Shown one piece after another: positions 9,902-19,827 of a stretch of DNA of 64,000 nt. This stretch comes from an uncultured Hyphomicrobiaceae bacterium (GTDB taxonomy: Bacteria; Pseudomonadota; Alphaproteobacteria; Rhizobiales; CALHAX01), in the NCBI GenBank assembly GCA_937931785.1, contig CALHAX010000092.1:1-64000 (forward strand), in the 5' to 3' direction. Position 1 is the stretch's first letter. The number at the start of each line of letters is the position of its first letter. The notes beneath the pieces were generated by a model that worked only from the letters and a program-made list of their open reading frames with translations, made no database searches and was not told the DNA's origin. The translations under genes were made by a program, and so were the position numbers.

Positions 9902-12900
9902 TCAGCCAAGATCTTGAATGAACTTCGCCCTGAGAACGGAGATGTTCGCTCTATGATAGTTCATATCCATGTCGGCAAATGCATCGTGCGCCTGGCCGAT
10001 GAGATCGAGCACACCTTCAGTCTGGCCTGATGCAATCCGGGTTTCAGCATCACAATAACGGTTTAGCGCAAGCTCCCGCGGTGAGGCTTTGGCTTCTGCA
10101 CATTCCATAGCGAGCCCCAGATAGTACGTGACTGGCTTGCGCGTTTGCCCGACTGCTGCTGCACGTGCCATGGAACGACACGCCATCGCTTCCCCCAGCC
10201 TGTCACGTCGCCTCGCATTCCGCAGAGCACCAGCGACATGGTACCGCAAATCATGCCATTGCTGACGAAGCGCCAGTTCGTTGGCCATCCATCCGTAGTT
10301 GAGAGAAAGAAACAGCCGCTTGCCGTAAGACTCGAGCCACGTGGTCGCATCAAGGATCGGTTGCAAAGATGTCGTCGGCCCGTGCAGCTTGGACTTCGCA
10401 TACGTGCTCAGCGAAAGGCTCATCGAATAGAGATAAAGGCTTTTGACGCGCTCAGACACCTGCAGTGCCTCCTCGGCACAGATGTTGGCCTCATGCCAAC
10501 GCCCTTGCCAGATCAGAACACAACTGCGCCAACAACGTACAGATCCTTCAACCTCATGCCCGGCACCATCGATCACCGCAAGCGCCTCATCGAAGCAAGC
10601 ATAGGCATCATCGAATTGCCCCCGGTCGCCGAGTACAGACGCCTTGCATGCAAGAGAATATGCATAGCCGGGGGATAATTTTCCCTTCTGACTCGATGGT
10701 CGCCCATCGAAGGCCTGTTGGAAATGCCGAATCGAAGCGTCATAGGAACCTGACGCTGCACAGGACTGCCCAAGCGTCGCGTTGCACCAGGCGACCAGTC
10801 CAACATTCTCAAGTTGCCTGGCACGCCCAAGAGCATCAATCAGATATTTCTCTGCGAGCGATGTATCACCGAGAGCATAATAAACGTAACCAGCCCAGAA
10901 TTCAGCATAGGCTCGCGAATGATCGTCTTGCCGTTCAATCGTAACGTCTATGGCACGAAGGAGAAATGCAAGTTGTGTTCGTGCTGGATCGAAAACACAG
11001 ATCTGACCAAGTCGCTGGGCAATTGAGAGCCAGAGCTTATAACGTTCATCTGTATTTTCCAGTTGATCGAGGTTTTTGAGTGCAGCCATATACTGCGCCT
11101 GTGCGCGGTCGAGCGCCGAAGCAGCCATGGCCTTGTCGCCCGCCTTCTCCGCATATTGCGCCGCTTCTTCAGGCCTGCCGCCGGCACTAAAGTGATACGC
11201 AAGCGCTTCGATGACATCATTTGCATCCTGCCCTGCAACAGATTTCTTGAGACGGGTCGCAATTTCCAGGTGCATCGTGCGTTTACGACGCAAGCCAATG
11301 GAATTGTAGATCACATCCCTTGCAATCCCGTGCTTGAAGCGCAGTGTCCCTTCCTGCACGCCAGGAAAGATCAAATCTTGTTCGGACAGTGCCTCGATCA
11401 GTGGATGATCTGGAGCACAGCCGGTAATCACTTCGAGCATCTCTGCAGAGATCACGTTCCCGATCACGGCAGCCGTCTGCACAAGATCACGCTGATCAAG
11501 CGGAAGTCGCTCGACACGTGCTTCAATCAGAATATCAAGCCACGCACTCCCCGAAAATGCCTGGCTGTTCCTTTCTGGGCGCTCGTACGACGAAGAGTGA
11601 CAGAGCTCCTCGATGAACAGGGGATTTCCTCCTGCTGCCTTTAGAATTTCCTCAACAAGAAACACATCTGCATTTGGCGATAGTTCGGCTATAGCGGCTT
11701 GCGTTTCGGCCTCATCAAGCGGGAGCAGCGAAAGCGTTTCAGCTTTCCGAATTCCAATCTCACCCTTCAGGGGGTCACGCGTCGCAAAAAGCACAAACAG
11801 CGCACTGTCACGCAACTCCCGAACCCCGGATATGACATGCCGTGTGAGGTCGTCAGCCCATTGCCAATCGTCAACGAAAAGAACAACAGGTTGGATAATC
11901 GTGATCGCAGCGAAAAGATCACGCACGGCTGAAACACTGTCGTCTGCAAGAGGTTGGTTCGGGAGCGGTTCGCCATCGTTTCGTGCCTCAAGCGATAGCA
12001 TACGAAGAAACAACAGTTCGTGTTGCATAAGAACCGGATCGATATCGAGCAACGCTTGTCTCACCAGTTGTACCGCAGTTTCGCGCTTCTGGCCTGTTTG
12101 AAGGTCAAAGATTTGTCGCAAGATCTGCAGGATTGGTTGAGCAGGCTCCGCAATCAGATAGCTTTCGCAATAACTCCGAAAAATACGGACATTCTCATCG
12201 ATTGCATCCAGGAAGCACTCTGCAAGGCGTGTTTTTCCAAGACCGGCTGGTCCTTGGAGTGCGACGCAGTGCAGCCCGTTTTCCAGGGTGGATGCAAAAG
12301 TATCCGAGAGATATTTCAACTCCGAACCTCGACCCAGAAATGGTGTCAGTCCGCGCTCTCGCAACGCTTCGAACCTGGTATTGATGTCTGTCGATCGACC
12401 TTCAATGCTGAACACGTTCACAGGTTCATCAACGTCGTTCAGGGTGATAGAGCGTTCCCGTGCCGTCTCGAAGAAATGCCTTTCCGCACCAAGCGTATCC
12501 ATGCTGACAAGAATTTCGTCTGCGCTGGCCTCATCGGAAAGTCGAGCTGCAATATTCACGGCAGGACCAAAAAGCTGTGAGCGGCCAGTCACGTCGTCCC
12601 CGTCTCCGACAAGCGAAAGCCCTGCGTGGATACCACTGTGCAAAGCGAGTGGCTCATTGAGAGAAATAGTCGTCGTCTTCCAGTGCGTCCGCACACGGCT
12701 GTGCAACTCCAGTGCGGCTTCCGTCGCACGACGTCCTTCGTTTTCCTGAAGTTCAGGGTAACCGAAACTTGCAAACACTCCGTCGCCGACAATGCGAAAG
12801 ATTGTGCCCCCATGCCGGGCGATCACCCGATAGTAAATCGCATGGAGCTCTTCCAGAAGGTCGGCATAGTCTTCCGCTTCCATGGAAGCGGCAAGGCGCG

Positions 12901-12988
12901 TGGAACCGGTAAGGTCGGCAAACAAAATCGCCAGATGACGACGCTGTTTGTTCTTCCGTGGTCGAGCGACGATATCCGGAGTTGCCAT
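9902..12988 (-). CDS. class III adenylate/guanylate cyclase domain + AAA ATPase + TPR-like regulator
   Basis: 'RHLAILFADLTGSTRLAASMEAEDYADLLEELHAIYYRVIARHGGTIFRIVGDGVFASFG' cyclase motif, Walker A 'LQGPAGLGKTRL', 'VVLFVDDWQWAD', C-terminal helical repeats. Confidence 0.92.
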   Translation of the reverse strand: MATPDIVARPRKNKQRRHLAILFADLTGSTRLAASMEAEDYADLLEELHAIYYRVIARHGGTIFRIVGDGVFASFGYPELQENEGRRATEAALELHSRVRTHWKTTTISLNEPLALHSGIHAGLSLVGDGDDVTGRSQLFGPAVNIAARLSDEASADEILVSMDTLGAERHFFETARERSITLNDVDEPVNVFSIEGRSTDINTRFEALRERGLTPFLGRGSELKYLSDTFASTLENGLHCVALQGPAGLGKTRLAECFLDAIDENVRIFRSYCESYLIAEPAQPILQILRQIFDLQTGQKRETAVQLVRQALLDIDPVLMQHELLFLRMLSLEARNDGEPLPNQPLADDSVSAVRDLFAAITIIQPVVLFVDDWQWADDLTRHVISGVRELRDSALFVLFATRDPLKGEIGIRKAETLSLLPLDEAETQAAIAELSPNADVFLVEEILKAAGGNPLFIEELCHSSSYERPERNSQAFSGSAWLDILIEARVERLPLDQRDLVQTAAVIGNVISAEMLEVITGCAPDHPLIEALSEQDLIFPGVQEGTLRFKHGIARDVIYNSIGLRRKRTMHLEIATRLKKSVAGQDANDVIEALAYHFSAGGRPEEAAQYAEKAGDKAMAASALDRAQAQYMAALKNLDQLENTDERYKLWLSIAQRLGQICVFDPARTQLAFLLRAIDVTIERQDDHSRAYAEFWAGYVYYALGDTSLAEKYLIDALGRARQLENVGLVAWCNATLGQSCAASGSYDASIRHFQQAFDGRPSSQKGKLSPGYAYSLACKASVLGDRGQFDDAYACFDEALAVIDGAGHEVEGSVRCWRSCVLIWQGRWHEANICAEEALQVSERVKSLYLYSMSLSLSTYAKSKLHGPTTSLQPILDATTWLESYGKRLFLSLNYGWMANELALRQQWHDLRYHVAGALRNARRRDRLGEAMACRSMARAAAVGQTRKPVTYYLGLAMECAEAKASPRELALNRYCDAETRIASGQTEGVLDLIGQAHDAFADMDMNYHRANISVLRAKFIQDLG

Positions 12989-13053
12989 CTACCCACACAC
13001 AACTGCGCGCGTTCCGCGCCCAACTCCCACAACAAGTTTCCCTGAAGATAAAA

Positions 13054-14730
13054 CTACAGCGATTTCAGGTATTCAAGCAAGGCACGTTTCTCGGAGTCTT
13101 TAAGGTCCGTACCATAAGGATGACCGCATCGGCTATTGCCGGAATCACGCTTGGCACAGTTCGCAGTCGTCGTGAGTTTCGTGGCATTGGCTGGCTGTTC
13201 GAGAGCGAGCCCCACCGCCTCCGGATCGTACCGTGGACCAACGCGGAACGATACCGGTCGGTCAACCGGCTTCTTGAGAAGGTCTTCGAGTGTTGGGACC
13301 GATCCATTGTGGAGGTACGGCGCTGCCGCCCATACGCCATCCAGAACACGGGCCACATAACTGTATTTCAGTTCGCGTTCGTTCACGACAGCTTTCTCGA
13401 GAGGTACTTGACTACTCCTCGATTGAGCTCCTCCTTCCGCTGCGGCTATGTATTGCTCTAGAATATTGCCCGCAGCATACCTCAGGACTTCTACGGCTTT
13501 CTCCCGTTTTCCAAATTTGGGCACAGAGACAAAAACCCCAGTATCAGCCTCTCGTTCCAGCAATCGGGCCGCACGGATATCGGTGTCTACGTCCGTTACT
13601 GTGGGTTTCCATGGTGCCTTTTCCGTCGAGTCGATATGACACCTGCTACAATTGTCCTTGAACACCCCCCTGCCGATATCTTTCAATGCCTCATCAATTT
13701 CCCAAGGCCAGTCTGGCGCATCAATCATGGTCGTCAAGTCTTCCAGCCTGAAAAGACCGCGCATGTTGATCGAGTTCTGCGGAAGCATGTTGAACGCGCC
13801 GGGAAGACCGTCCACAGGAACAGGCCGAAATTCGCCGAAGACGCCAACAAACTGCCCAATGTTGCGTAAGTGCCGCAACCAGGGCGAACTCGTATTCGTA
13901 TGAAAAGGCTCATAGTTCTTGGCAAACCCCGTCCACTGGGTCACACGTTCTTTCCAGGCATTCCAGATGAAGGGATAACGAACCGGCGCTTCGGCTCGCT
14001 CGATATTCTTTCTGATGATGTATGGTGGCTTTTCCCCGAGATCCAGTCCCGTCAAGCGGTTGAAAATCATGGCAACAGCATCGAGCCGTCCAATGCCCCA
14101 GGCGCCATCCAATGGCATCGAGAGTGAAATAAGGGCGTGATAGCCCTGGTACCAGTACGTCACCTTCTCCTTGAGTGCAGCAATCTGCGTAGCTGTGGCA
14201 TTGCTTGGCAGGACGAGAGAAGCGAAGCGTTTGAACTCGACAGGATCCTTGACGACCCGTCCAACTGAGGCATCCAGGTCAGTCAGAAAAGATTGAAAAT
14301 CAATCAGCGCAGGTCCGCCGTCGATACGGTACGATTTCCCATCGTGTTCGAGCTCGCGCGTGTGACATGCAGCGCACGTGATCGCAAAACTCTTGCCCGA
14401 CTGTGTGTCAGCAACATGCAGCCCGACCGGTAGACGGTCAGCGTTAGCGGGGTTCGGCAGAAACCCGTACCGCCTCAGATTGTCCGCAAGAAACGGAGTA
14501 CCGTCAACCTGACGAAGCGCCCTCACCCATTTCCAGGGAATGATACGTGAGCCCTGATCGAGTGAGTAAAACTCGTCGCGTGTTTCCGCTGTCCATTTGT
14601 CGCCCTGGTCAACCGCAACAGGCTTCAGATCCTGCGCGCGCGACGGCGAAAAAGAGGACCCGACAACGAGACCCGCGACACAGAGCGTTTCGATGATCCT
14701 GCGTGAAACATGATGGCTGATGAAATGCAT
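13054..14730 (-). CDS. secreted di-heme c-type cytochrome (cytochrome c peroxidase/RoxA-like family)
   Basis: Two CxxCH motifs (CAACH, CSRCH), signal peptide from ATG at 14730, 'RIDGGPALIDFQSFLTDLD'. Confidence 0.85.
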   Translation of the reverse strand: MHFISHHVSRRIIETLCVAGLVVGSSFSPSRAQDLKPVAVDQGDKWTAETRDEFYSLDQGSRIIPWKWVRALRQVDGTPFLADNLRRYGFLPNPANADRLPVGLHVADTQSGKSFAITCAACHTRELEHDGKSYRIDGGPALIDFQSFLTDLDASVGRVVKDPVEFKRFASLVLPSNATATQIAALKEKVTYWYQGYHALISLSMPLDGAWGIGRLDAVAMIFNRLTGLDLGEKPPYIIRKNIERAEAPVRYPFIWNAWKERVTQWTGFAKNYEPFHTNTSSPWLRHLRNIGQFVGVFGEFRPVPVDGLPGAFNMLPQNSINMRGLFRLEDLTTMIDAPDWPWEIDEALKDIGRGVFKDNCSRCHIDSTEKAPWKPTVTDVDTDIRAARLLEREADTGVFVSVPKFGKREKAVEVLRYAAGNILEQYIAAAEGGAQSRSSQVPLEKAVVNERELKYSYVARVLDGVWAAAPYLHNGSVPTLEDLLKKPVDRPVSFRVGPRYDPEAVGLALEQPANATKLTTTANCAKRDSGNSRCGHPYGTDLKDSEKRALLEYLKSL

Positions 14731-14777
14731 CGACGTATTCTCCCCTGGCGTCGCAGGTGCACTTACCTGACCGGCAT

Positions 14778-14800
14778 CAATTCGTAATCTGAACGAATTG
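14778..14800. promoter_or_regulatory. 23-bp perfect dyad CAATTCGT-N7-ACGAATTG between divergent cytochrome and Crp-type genes
   Basis: 8-bp perfect inverted repeat arms read directly from sequence; dimension typical of Crp/Fnr dimer sites. Confidence 0.5.
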
Positions 14801-14903
14801 CTGTTGGTTTCACGGTACAACGTCAATGATAAATGCCACAATATGAACGAAACGAGTATCACGAGGCGCGTTGCCTGCGTGCGAAATTGCGTCAGGAGAA
14901 TAC

Positions 14904-15602
14904 ATGAACAAGCATGAGACCAATCCAGTTTCAGCTATTGCAGGTTTTGAAAATCTGTCTCGTGATGCTCAACGTAAACTCACCCAGGTCAGCGATCGTC
15001 CAACATACGCACCGCGTGAACAGATTATCGATTACCTTGAGCACGATGATAGCGTGTATTTCCTGCTACGCGGTCGAGCCAAGGTTGTCATCTATTCCGA
15101 AAGCGGCCGCATCGTCGCCTTCCGTGAAATCACCCAGGGCGACATTGTCGGAGAACTGGCAGCCATTGACGGTGGCCCGCGAACGGCGAGCGTGGAAACC
15201 ATAACCACTTGCGAATTTCTAAAATTGTCCGCCGAGCAGTTTCGTATCCTGCTGACAACGGAGGCTGCTTTTGCATATGGACTTTGTCAACATCTGACGG
15301 GGCAGGTTCGTAAACTCACATCGCGAATTTATGAGTTCAGTACATTCTCGGTACCATTCCGGGTTCATGCGGAACTACTGCGTCTGGCAGTGGCGGGGGA
15401 GGTGACGGGGAACACGGCACACATTGTGAACGCACCCACCCATGCAGAAATTGCCAGTCGCATCAGCACGCACAGGGAAGCTGTATCGCGGGAAATGAGC
15501 AAGCTGGCGCGTAGCGGAATCATCACACGAAGCGGAACTGACCTTATCGTTTGCGATCTGGAAAAGCTGTCGACGCTCGTCAGCGATGCACGAAACGAAT
15601 AA
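14904..15602 (+). CDS. Crp/Fnr-family transcriptional regulator (no N-terminal Fe-S cysteines)
   Basis: cNMP-binding fold 'GDIVGELAAIDGGPRTASVE' and HTH 'THAEIASRISTHREAVSREMSKLARSGII'; ATG at 14904 preceded by 'caggag'. Confidence 0.92.
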   Translation: MNKHETNPVSAIAGFENLSRDAQRKLTQVSDRPTYAPREQIIDYLEHDDSVYFLLRGRAKVVIYSESGRIVAFREITQGDIVGELAAIDGGPRTASVETITTCEFLKLSAEQFRILLTTEAAFAYGLCQHLTGQVRKLTSRIYEFSTFSVPFRVHAELLRLAVAGEVTGNTAHIVNAPTHAEIASRISTHREAVSREMSKLARSGIITRSGTDLIVCDLEKLSTLVSDARNE

Positions 15603-15686
15603 TGGTATTTTGGGTCCAGACACTTGCAATCTTGCGATTTCCAATTGGATCGATATCCTCGAATTTTGCCCCGCAGCGACAAAATT

Positions 15687-15703
15687 CACCCCATTTGGGG
15701 GTG
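15687..15703 (-). terminator. hairpin CACCCCCAAATGGGGTG followed by GAATTTT on the minus strand, immediately downstream of the LuxR-type gene
   Basis: Inverted repeat between convergent genes with T-rich run; near-copy of the palindrome upstream of the same gene. Confidence 0.45.
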
Positions 15704-15706
15704 ACA

Positions 15707-16897
15707 TTATTTCGCATGATCGCTGGATGGGTCGATGGGCGCCTTTACGTTCAGAACCATCCGCACAAGATCCGACTGCCGGTTCACACCCAGTTTCCCA
15801 AGAATATTCTTCGAATGCCCCCGCACAGTGTCCACCGCTCGATCACTGTCTTCAGCAATTTCGTTGATCGTCATCCCGTCTGACAGGCCCTTCAGAACCA
15901 GCGCTTCAGCTTTCGTCAAGCCAAAGACGCGTTGAAGCTGCTCCTCGTCGGATTCATATCGTGCCAACGGATCCATGATGTATATGGCGACATACCCACG
16001 GCCAACCAATTGTTCCGCACCCGTTTCTTGTTCTGGCAGAAGCGAACAGATTGTCATTTGCAGGGGCAGCGCATTACCCTGTCTCGGAACGGTGAGATGT
16101 CGGATCGATTTCGTACCACCTACAATGCTGGCCGCCGCAACCTCCTTGATGGTTCGCAGCAACTCGGTCTTGACCGATGGATCAGCGTGCGAAAGCAAAC
16201 CGCCTGCATCACGCACACTTGTATCAGACGCAAGCAGAGACGAGGCCGCCCGGTTCCGATAAGCGATCTCGCCCGTGCTGTCTGCAAAAACGATCGCCAT
16301 GTTCATGTCTTGTAACAACTGTTCAAGACGTTTGAATTTCTGATCCTTTGCCATCAAACGCACGAAAACTTCACCAACACGACGAATATGCGGGAGAAGC
16401 AAATTCATACGCCGCAGTTGACGGTCCGTAAAACAAGGTTGTTGCGCACTACGGAACGCTCCAACCACAAACGAATACTTCATGTCTTCATTCAGACATG
16501 TCGCACCCAGCGTGTATTCAACGTTGGTTGGGTGAAATACTTTCTCGTATATTGACGAAGACCGCATCACGTCATCACTGATCAACTGCCGACAGTAGAC
16601 AACCTTGTTGGGCACGCGAAGCGAAGGTTTGACGCGCGGATCGCCGGTTTCATGCTCGTCGAATTGAAGGTAGCAATTGATGTCATCCTCTGAGAACCCG
16701 TGGTGAAACACAGCAAAGTTCCGCAGCGGATCGTAACCAAATATCTGAGCAGTCGCACCACGATCAGCCTCGCAAAAGTCCGCAACTTCCTTCAGAACGA
16801 CAGGCCATCTCGTTTCATCAAGCAACGCATCGTAGAACAGCGGCGAAATACGCAACGCTGTTTCAACTTCCCAAGCCTCAATACTCGACATGTCCAT
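15707..16897 (-). CDS. LuxR-family transcriptional regulator
   Basis: C-terminal HTH 'FGLTKAEALVLKGLSDGMTINEIAEDSDRAVDTVRGHSKNILGKLGVNRQSDLVRMVL'; start codon at 16897 or 16891. Confidence 0.9.
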   Translation of the reverse strand: MDMSSIEAWEVETALRISPLFYDALLDETRWPVVLKEVADFCEADRGATAQIFGYDPLRNFAVFHHGFSEDDINCYLQFDEHETGDPRVKPSLRVPNKVVYCRQLISDDVMRSSSIYEKVFHPTNVEYTLGATCLNEDMKYSFVVGAFRSAQQPCFTDRQLRRMNLLLPHIRRVGEVFVRLMAKDQKFKRLEQLLQDMNMAIVFADSTGEIAYRNRAASSLLASDTSVRDAGGLLSHADPSVKTELLRTIKEVAAASIVGGTKSIRHLTVPRQGNALPLQMTICSLLPEQETGAEQLVGRGYVAIYIMDPLARYESDEEQLQRVFGLTKAEALVLKGLSDGMTINEIAEDSDRAVDTVRGHSKNILGKLGVNRQSDLVRMVLNVKAPIDPSSDHAK

Positions 16898-16954
16898 TAT
16901 AGACCTCTCCCACACTGGACACGACCAGTGACGCAGCGCAGAAATTCGATACCC

Positions 16955-16970
16955 ACCCCCATTTGGGGGT
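16955..16970. promoter_or_regulatory. 16-bp perfect-arm palindrome ACCCCCATTTGGGGGT upstream of the LuxR-type gene
   Basis: 6-bp perfect arms with ATTT core, about 58 nt upstream of the likely start codon; similar element downstream at 15687-15703. Confidence 0.5.
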
Positions 16971-17617
16971 AGGCTGACTGCGAAAAAAATGTTGTCATTT
17001 CAGCAAATGAAATAGAATTTTTGCGCTGTCCCCGACAAGCGCACGCAAGATGCTTGCAGAGAAAACGGTAAAAGAGTGAGAAAACAATCTTCCAGATGGT
17101 ATCATAATTGATATTGAGCACACATCATTCCCATCACTATGGCATCGGTGCTTATAACGCCGGATACAAGCCCTAGGCAATTACCTAGTTAGATATATTC
17201 CAAAAAGGTCAGTTTTTCGTGTGGCAAAACGCACAAAATTTGAATTTTCAGAATAGAAGAAAGCATCATGAAAATAGAAAGAGGCTTTTGATACCACCTC
17301 CACAATCGAACCATAAAAATGGTTTGAGTAAAAAACGACACTTTCAGTGAAAAAAGTTTCTCCACATTGAATACGTCGATGGAGCAAGGCAAGCAACACT
17401 ACCCACGATGCAATTTATCGCCTTGCGTTCCAGATACTTTGCCACCGGACAAACAAGTTCAATTTGTGAACGCTTCCCCAACCTCGAACATTTCCTCAAA
17501 GCCAAACCGCAAAGCCAATAGACGCCTATGCGTGTTAGTGCTTTAATCAACTGTTGAAGAGTGTTGGTGATCTGCATGGTTGTGGAAACACCGCGTTGCT
17601 GTTCAGGGGGGGTACGT

Positions 17618-19810
17618 ATGTTGCTGCGCGTCCATGCCGTTCGAACTGTGTTTCTCTGCGCATTCTTGCTCGCTGGAACAACAGCAAACACACTGTCGCA
17701 AGATTTAAACAGCCCCCTTCCGGATGGTGCAATCATTTTGCCCGAGATTATCGTCGAGGCGCGAAAACGACGTGACGATCCTCAAGACGTCCCTTTCGGT
17801 TTGTCCATAGTGACAGGCGACGATCTTGAGGCACGCGGAGCGCGACGCGTTCAGGACGTTGTTCAAAACGTCCCAGGTCTCAGCTCTGTCGGCTTTGGAG
17901 ACGGACGTTCGACAAATTTCCATATCAGAGGCATCGGCTCGCTACGCGACCCACTCAGTCCGGACGACACAAATGTGGTCGTTTACGTTGACGGCGTGCC
18001 ACAACCGCTCTTTGCGGCCGATGCTGCGTTCCTCGATATTGAGCGCATTGAAGTGCTGAAAGGCCCCCAGGGCACGCTTTTCGGGCGGAATGCGTCAGCT
18101 GGTGTCATCAACATCACAACACGAAAACCGACAGATGAGAAAACCATTTCCGCGACTGCGGAAGTCGGTGAGCAAGGTCATATCGTATCCGAGGTCGTTA
18201 CGTCAGGCCCAGTGCTGGACAGCAAACTCTCGGGTCGCCTTGCCATCAGATATCGCGACGTGGACGGATTTGTCCCGAATACGCTGGGCGGGCCTGACGT
18301 CGGCGAACGCGCTGTAATAGCCGGTCGAGGTACGTTGCAGTATACGCCAACCCATGAAACGGGTATCACGCTCTCCATGTCGACAGACAACGACAAGCGC
18401 ACGTTCCCATTCATGCTCCTCCAGAACGAACCCCGTTATCCAATCACATCGTCATTCCGGGCCAATACATCCACACGACACATAAACTCGGGAGCACTCA
18501 GCATTGAACATGACCTCGGAGAAGCAAACTTCACGAGTATCACGGGCATTGTACATCTCGACACAGACGACGTGTACCTCGACGACTCCGAAGGTCTGAT
18601 TTTTTCCCGTCTGACTGGTCTCCCGGAATCTTTCTTTGCGGCAGATGATACATTTACGGATTGGGCCGAAGAACGTCTTACGATCAGTCAGGAATTTCGC
18701 CTGAACTCGAAGTCAGACAATCCACGAACTGATGTCATTTGGGTTGCGGGACTTGCTTACTATCGCAGCGACTTCAAGGCAGACTATTTCAACCGCAATG
18801 CCGGTTTTGCTGCGCTGAATGGCCATCGCGACAACGAACTGAAAACCAACAGCTATGCCGCATTTGGCGAAGTTTCCATTCCGTTCGCCACGCACTGGAC
18901 AGCAACACTTGGCGGCAGAGCCACACACGAAAACAAGACCTACGATTCCATGTTTCGCGGCATCGGCGTTCCCGGAACAGTTGGGCAATTTCGGGATCGT
19001 GGCACCTTGGACTATGACTTCTTAACAGGACGGGCTTCACTCTCCTACAGACTGAGTGAGGAAACCGTCGCTTTTGCCACGCTATCACGTGGCCATAAGA
19101 CCGGAGGGTTTCCCCGACTTGCTGTGGATGGTGCCTTTGGTAAGGCAACAGCACCTTACAACGAAGCAACATCCTGGGCTTATGAATTGGGTGTGAAATA
19201 TCGTGCGACCAACAATCGGGGCGGACTGGACGTGACCGCCTATCGTACAGATGTAAAAGACGAACATGTGCTTGTCTTCGATGCCGCTAACTTCAGTTTT
19301 CTTCCCTCTAACGTCAATGTTCTCTCACAGGGCTTCGAACTCGAAGGGCAAATCGCCCTGTCATCTGAACTCCACCTGTCCGGGGGCTTGAGTTACACAA
19401 AGGCAGAAATCCGGGACGTATCACAGCTTCTTCATGCTGTAGCAGGTGCCCGGGAGGGAAACCGTCCGACAAATATTCCTGAGTTTACGTCCAGCGTGTC
19501 ACTCAACTACGAAGACGGTTTCGACATCGGCATTGAAGGTGTGAATGCACGTGCGTTTGCAAATCTGTCCTGGAACTATATCGGCGACCGCCCCGCAGAC
19601 ATTGCCAATTCATTCCTGCTCGACAGCTACAGCATCATAAACGCTCGCCTTGGCCTGACGTTGAATGAAAGGACCAAACTGTACGCTTTCGCTCGCAACA
19701 TGCTGGATGTAAATCCTGAACTCGCCGGGGCTTCCATTGCCCCTGGCGCCGAATCGGTGATCCCTGGACGCGGCCGCATCCTGGGGGTCGGCATGATGTC
19801 GACATGGTAG
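17618..19810 (+). CDS. TonB-dependent outer-membrane receptor
   Basis: Plug domain 'LPEIIVEARKRRDDPQDVPFGLSIVTGDDLEARGARRVQDVVQNVPGLS', 'IERIEVLKGPQGTLFGRNASAGVINITTRKP', C-terminal beta-barrel. Confidence 0.93.
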   Translation: MLLRVHAVRTVFLCAFLLAGTTANTLSQDLNSPLPDGAIILPEIIVEARKRRDDPQDVPFGLSIVTGDDLEARGARRVQDVVQNVPGLSSVGFGDGRSTNFHIRGIGSLRDPLSPDDTNVVVYVDGVPQPLFAADAAFLDIERIEVLKGPQGTLFGRNASAGVINITTRKPTDEKTISATAEVGEQGHIVSEVVTSGPVLDSKLSGRLAIRYRDVDGFVPNTLGGPDVGERAVIAGRGTLQYTPTHETGITLSMSTDNDKRTFPFMLLQNEPRYPITSSFRANTSTRHINSGALSIEHDLGEANFTSITGIVHLDTDDVYLDDSEGLIFSRLTGLPESFFAADDTFTDWAEERLTISQEFRLNSKSDNPRTDVIWVAGLAYYRSDFKADYFNRNAGFAALNGHRDNELKTNSYAAFGEVSIPFATHWTATLGGRATHENKTYDSMFRGIGVPGTVGQFRDRGTLDYDFLTGRASLSYRLSEETVAFATLSRGHKTGGFPRLAVDGAFGKATAPYNEATSWAYELGVKYRATNNRGGLDVTAYRTDVKDEHVLVFDAANFSFLPSNVNVLSQGFELEGQIALSSELHLSGGLSYTKAEIRDVSQLLHAVAGAREGNRPTNIPEFTSSVSLNYEDGFDIGIEGVNARAFANLSWNYIGDRPADIANSFLLDSYSIINARLGLTLNERTKLYAFARNMLDVNPELAGASIAPGAESVIPGRGRILGVGMMSTW

Positions 19811-19827
19811 CCGCTCAGGATTGATAC

